Assembly (NCBI GenBank): GCA_030531185.1 | Contig: JAUNOG010000023.1 | Span: 1-34,456 of the forward strand | From: Ruminococcus sp. | Lineage (GTDB): Bacteria > Bacillota > Clostridia > Oscillospirales > Ruminococcaceae | Length of the DNA stretch: 34,456 nucleotides | Direction: 5' to 3' | In this document: positions 31,486 through 34,456 of the stretch, one piece after another | How positions within the stretch are numbered: the stretch's first letter is position 1 | Layout of the letters: each line of letters opens with the position of its first letter | Notes under the pieces: model-generated | Told to the model about the DNA's origin: nothing | Database searches by the model: none | Seen by the model: only the letters and a program-made list of their open reading frames with translations | Program-made: the position numbers and the translations under genes

Positions 31486-32793
31486 TCAGACAAGCTTTCT
31501 CTTGTCGATAACTCTTACAGCCTTGCCCTCCGAGCGAGGAATGGACTTAGGCTCGACAAGAGATATCTTGGCCCTGATACCGAGAATTGACTGGATATCC
31601 GAGCTGATCTTTCTTTCAAGCTCCTCCACGGACTTGATAGTGTCTGTGAACATATCGTCCGAAAGCTCGACCTTTATCTCAAAAGTATCAACGTTGCCCG
31701 CTCTGTCGACAACGATCTGATAGTTAGGCGTTGCGTTGGACATTTTAAGCAGTACAGACTCTATTTGCGACGGGAATACGTTTACTCCCTTGATGATAAG
31801 CATATCGTCGCTTCTGCCCATAGGCTTTGTCATCTTCACAAGAGTTCTTCCGCAGGAGCATTTCTTTCTGGAAAGCACGCAGATATCTCTGGTTCTGTAT
31901 CTCAGCAGAGGGAACGCCTCCTTGGTAATGCTTGTGAATACCAGCTCTCCCTTTGAACCCTCGGGAAGTACCTCCCCCGTATCGGGATCGATTATCTCGG
32001 CTATAAAGTGATCCTCGTTGATGTGCATACCCGTCTGCTCCTCGCACTCAAAGGATACGCCCGGACCGCTTGTTTCGGTAAGGCCGTAGATATCGTAAGC
32101 CTTGATCCCCAGAAGTCTCTCTATCTCGTGTCTCATTTCCTCAGTCCAAGGCTCTGCGCCGAAAATACCCGCCTTGAGCTTGATGTCGTCGGGTCCCAAG
32201 CCCATTTCGTGGAGCGTTTCTCCGATATATGCCGCATAGGACGGCGTACAGCAAAGTATCGTTGAACCCAGGTCTCTCATAAACTGAATTTGTCTTTCGG
32301 TGTTTCCCGAGGACATAGGCAGAGTGAGACAGCCTACCTTGTGAGAACCGCCGTTAAGTCCCGGACCGCCTGTGAAAAGTCCGTAGCCGTAGCACACCTG
32401 GCAAACGTCCTCTTTTGTGCCGCCTGCCGCTGTGATTGCTCTTGCACAGCAGTCCTCCCACAGGTCGATATCGTGCTGAGTGTAGAAAGCCACAACTCTC
32501 CTGCCCGTCGTACCGCTGGTGGACTGAATTCTTACGCAGTCGGCAAGGGGTTTTGCAAGCAGACCGTAGGGATAAGCGTCTCTCAGGTCGGCTTTGGTGA
32601 GGAAGGGCAGCTTGTGCAGATCGTCCACGCCCTTAATGTCGTCGGGAGTAACGCCCTTTTCGTCCATAAGCTTTTTATAGTAAGGCACATTCTCATAAAC
32701 GTGCTTTACCTGCGCCGCGAGACGCTCGCTCTGGAGCTTTTTCATACTCTCGCGGTCCATACATTCGATCTCTTCGTTCCAGTATTTTCCCAT
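31486..32793 (-). CDS. paaK: Phenylacetate-CoA ligase
   Basis: A 435-residue adenylate-forming enzyme with the AMP-binding loop STSGTTGRRV (residues 91-100), YGYGLFTGG, the YDIYGLTETSGPG motif and the C-terminal R-SDDMLIIKGVNVFP hinge of the PaaK family. It makes aryl-acetyl-CoA from aryl acetates with ATP and CoA. In anaerobes lacking the aerobic paa pathway it is usually paired with indolepyruvate:ferredoxin oxidoreductase, where it can act with aryl-acyl-CoA made from aromatic amino acids. The ribosome site AAGGAGGAG is strong. It lies between the HD gene and the ACT gene. Confidence 0.92.
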   Translation of the reverse strand: MGKYWNEEIECMDRESMKKLQSERLAAQVKHVYENVPYYKKLMDEKGVTPDDIKGVDDLHKLPFLTKADLRDAYPYGLLAKPLADCVRIQSTSGTTGRRVVAFYTQHDIDLWEDCCARAITAAGGTKEDVCQVCYGYGLFTGGPGLNGGSHKVGCLTLPMSSGNTERQIQFMRDLGSTILCCTPSYAAYIGETLHEMGLGPDDIKLKAGIFGAEPWTEEMRHEIERLLGIKAYDIYGLTETSGPGVSFECEEQTGMHINEDHFIAEIIDPDTGEVLPEGSKGELVFTSITKEAFPLLRYRTRDICVLSRKKCSCGRTLVKMTKPMGRSDDMLIIKGVNVFPSQIESVLLKMSNATPNYQIVVDRAGNVDTFEIKVELSDDMFTDTIKSVEELERKISSDIQSILGIRAKISLVEPKSIPRSEGKAVRVIDKRKLV

Positions 32794-32841
32794 TGGAAAA
32801 CTCCTCCTTATAATTTCCTTATAATTTTATAATGACTAAAA

Positions 32842-33348
32842 TCATTCCGTCTCAAGTCCGTACATTTTGTTCAGAAGTCTTTTCCCCGTTTGCGTTTTAA
32901 AGACCTTATCTCTGAAAACCGCAATATTCTTTTCGGGAATACCTTCCTCAAAGGCGTTTACCAGAAAATCAGCCTCCAGAAGTATCTGCCAGTCCATTCC
33001 CTCGACATTTGTATAGGTGTGATGATGAGCGATCAGAAAACAAACGCGCTTGATTATATCCTTGTCGAAGTTCAGCTCCGACAGCATTTTTCTTGCAGGC
33101 TCCACGCCCAGCTTTTGCTGTAAAGCTCCGCCGCATACGCCTTTACCGTACTTTTCCTCGGCGGGCTTTATGCCTATATCGTGGACTACCGCCGCAGTAT
33201 CGAGGCAGTACATAGTCCTTACGTCAAGACCCTCTCCCCTGCCGATAATTCCCGCAAAGGAATGGACTTTTATAAAATGCTGGATACGCTTGGGGTCTCC
33301 CTCGTAATATTCGACCATTTTTACAATGAGTTCTCTGATCTCGTCCAT
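32842..33348 (-). CDS. HD-domain phosphohydrolase-like protein in the iorB operon
   Basis: A 168-residue HD protein. A His in RIQHFIKVHSFAG, the His-Asp pair in AAVVHDIGIKPAE and the His cluster in FLIAHHHTYTN provide the metal site. A basic C-terminal helix region follows. It resembles the small HD family of predicted nucleotide or small-molecule phosphohydrolases. It lies 14 bp after iorB and 48 bp before paaK, so it is co-transcribed with them. Its role in that pathway is not evident. Confidence 0.85.
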   Translation of the reverse strand: MDEIRELIVKMVEYYEGDPKRIQHFIKVHSFAGIIGRGEGLDVRTMYCLDTAAVVHDIGIKPAEEKYGKGVCGGALQQKLGVEPARKMLSELNFDKDIIKRVCFLIAHHHTYTNVEGMDWQILLEADFLVNAFEEGIPEKNIAVFRDKVFKTQTGKRLLNKMYGLETE

Positions 33349-33362
33349 ATTGCACCTCTGTA

Positions 33363-33938
33363 CTATACCGCTTCTCTGCCAAGCTCAAACGCCTTTTTGT
33401 TAAGCTCCAAGAATTTTGCGGGCACGCACTGCTCCAGCGCGGACTGCCATACGCTCTCGTCAAAGTCCATTTTTTTGGACACTACTCCCATAAGCACCAC
33501 ATTGGACGCTTTTGAAGTACCCGCCTGCTCCGCAAGAGCAAGAGCGTCCACGGCGGTAACGTCTATGCCCGCTTTAGCAAGCTTGCCGATAATGTCCTCG
33601 GGATAGACTGCCGCGCCCGTAATGACGGGCATAGGGTCTATCTGCTGAGTTGAGGTAACGATGTGACCTCCCTTTTTAAGATACTGAACATACCTTGCGG
33701 CTTCAAGCTGTTCAAAGCTTATGATAATATCAGCCTCCCCCTTTTCGACTACGGGAGAATACACCTTATCGCCGTATTTTACATATGTAACGACTGAGCC
33801 GCCTCTCTGGCTCATACCGTGGACCTCGGAAACCTTAACGTCATATCCCTGTGAAAGCAGGACGTTTCCGATAATTCTTGAGGCAAGCAGAGAACCCTGT
33901 CCTCCGACGCCCACTATCATAATTGATTTTGTTTCCAT
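33363..33938 (-). CDS. iorB: Indolepyruvate:ferredoxin oxidoreductase beta subunit
   Basis: A 191-residue protein of the 2-oxoacid:ferredoxin oxidoreductase gamma-domain fold. It opens MIVGVGGQGSLLASRIIG and has VHGMSQRGGSVVTYV, the pattern of IorB. With IorA it oxidatively decarboxylates aryl pyruvates from aromatic amino acids to aryl-acetyl-CoA, reducing ferredoxin. No iorA is in the window. It is expected upstream beyond the right edge, unless the membrane protein gene at 33979 has separated them. A related 2-oxoacid oxidoreductase subunit cannot be fully excluded, but paaK and ACT neighbours favour IorB. The start follows GAGGTG. Confidence 0.9.
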   Translation of the reverse strand: METKSIMIVGVGGQGSLLASRIIGNVLLSQGYDVKVSEVHGMSQRGGSVVTYVKYGDKVYSPVVEKGEADIIISFEQLEAARYVQYLKKGGHIVTSTQQIDPMPVITGAAVYPEDIIGKLAKAGIDVTAVDALALAEQAGTSKASNVVLMGVVSKKMDFDESVWQSALEQCVPAKFLELNKKAFELGREAV

Positions 33939-33978
33939 ATTTACACCTCGCTGCTTGTGTTTTGCTTGTTTTTCTTAA

Positions 33979-34404
33979 TCACATTTTCTTCTTGATAAAG
34001 CTGAAACCTGCGGCAAAGGTAAGAAGATATCCCAAGCCTAAATCAAGGTAAAATCTTGCTGTGGAGTCTGCAAGCCTGACCCACTTCATAATATTACTGA
34101 AGCAGTCCCAAAGGCTCATATCGTAGCCAAGCTCTTCGTCGAAAGCCTCCTGCAAGCTGATAGCCCAGTTAAGTCTTGTTGCGAAATATACGGATACTAT
34201 CATAATTACTACCGAAAGGATCAATCCGAATTTGCTTACGTCCTTACCCAACAGCATATATCCGCCGAGAGTTAACACGCTTATTGCAAAACCGCCTATC
34301 CACGATATGTAACCAAGCTTTCCTATCAGACACCATACCACAATACCCAGAACCGCTCCTATTACTGCTCCGACTGCTCCCAAAACCTTGTTTTCATTAC
34401 TCAT
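33979..34404 (-). CDS. Membrane protein of unknown function
   Basis: A 141-residue protein with about four hydrophobic spans (near 10-27, 29-46, 57-75 and 115-135). A short soluble segment before the last span has QEAFDEELGYDMSLWDCF. The N-terminal spans are Gly/Val/Leu-rich (GAVGAVIGAVLGIVVW). I do not recognise the family. The start at 34404 follows AAGGAG; a TTG two codons upstream is less likely. It lies 40 bp upstream of iorB on the same strand, so it is probably co-transcribed. Confidence 0.72.
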   Translation of the reverse strand: MSNENKVLGAVGAVIGAVLGIVVWCLIGKLGYISWIGGFAISVLTLGGYMLLGKDVSKFGLILSVVIMIVSVYFATRLNWAISLQEAFDEELGYDMSLWDCFSNIMKWVRLADSTARFYLDLGLGYLLTFAAGFSFIKKKM

Positions 34405-34410
34405 AATCAA

Positions 34411-34456
34411 TTACTCCTTCATAATATTTTTTATTTCTGACAGAGGAGGACGACAG
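34411..34456 (-). CDS. Possible 3' end of an upstream gene
   Basis: An open frame enters from the right edge and stops with TAA at 34411-34413, giving a C-terminal tail LSEIKNIMKE. Its end overlaps the AAGGAG ribosome site of the next gene, a usual operon arrangement. Fourteen codons are too few to assign it; it could be the end of iorA. Confidence 0.35.
   Translation of the reverse strand, partial: CRPPLSEIKNIMKE

Overview
The window (about 34.5 kb) reads as chromosomal DNA of a low-to-mid GC Firmicute of the class Clostridia, most likely a Ruminococcus-like member of the Oscillospiraceae. This is inferred from the sharp AGGAGG-type ribosome sites, the many consensus TTGACA/TATAAT promoters with 16-17 bp spacers, the single-chain PurL of clostridial size, the MEP-pathway kinase IspE, clostridial 2[4Fe-4S] ferredoxins, a Thr-rich secreted transglutaminase-like protein and an indolepyruvate oxidoreductase/PaaK/ACT gene set. 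No genome-level check was possible. I see no IS element, prophage, CRISPR array or rRNA.

Layout. 1-7.4 kb: a YdcF-like membrane protein and an HPr-like protein without the catalytic His (both minus), then mtaB, purL, an orphan SMI1/KNR4 protein and a DUF1294 membrane protein (plus). 7.4-10.9 kb: an overlapping Nudix/P-loop kinase pair (minus), an SGNH hydrolase and a zinc-ribbon membrane protein (plus), and an HD-domain protein (minus). 11-15.6 kb: a tightly packed minus-strand operon lrp - aminotransferase - ispE - zinc-ribbon membrane protein - PflX-like radical SAM protein. 15.7-18.1 kb: a DUF815 ATPase, tRNA-Pro(CGG), and an XRE/cupin regulator with an elaborate leader. 18.2-29 kb: two envelope-stress-like modules side by side. 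Module A (minus) is a response regulator/histidine kinase pair plus an operon of three tiny membrane proteins (37, 42 and 31 aa), two paralogous ABC ATPases and one permease. Module B is a MacB-like ATPase-permease fusion with a 29-aa membrane protein behind it (minus), divergent from a second response regulator/histidine kinase pair (plus). It is followed by a flavodoxin/ferredoxin (EFR1-type) gene split by one in-frame TGA. 29-34.5 kb: the transglutaminase-like protein, a small ferredoxin, and an operon for a membrane protein, IorB, an HD protein, PaaK and an ACT protein (all minus), with the operon entering from beyond the right edge.

The most informative signals are regulatory or below usual gene-calling size. 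The promoters of both ABC operons, and of the EFR1-type gene, lack a good -35 box. Instead they carry 7-bp direct repeats in 11-bp phase, with the proximal copy ending 10 bp before the -10 box. That is the geometry of a PhoB/OmpR-type activated promoter, and it ties the transporters and the redox gene to the adjacent two-component systems. The in-frame TGA of the EFR1-type gene is followed at once by a strong hairpin, so selenocysteine recoding needs to be weighed against simple pseudogene formation. Four tiny single-span membrane proteins are tightly coupled to the ABC genes. The XRE/cupin gene has a consensus promoter, a 14-bp perfect palindrome at the predicted start point and a terminator-like hairpin before its ribosome site.
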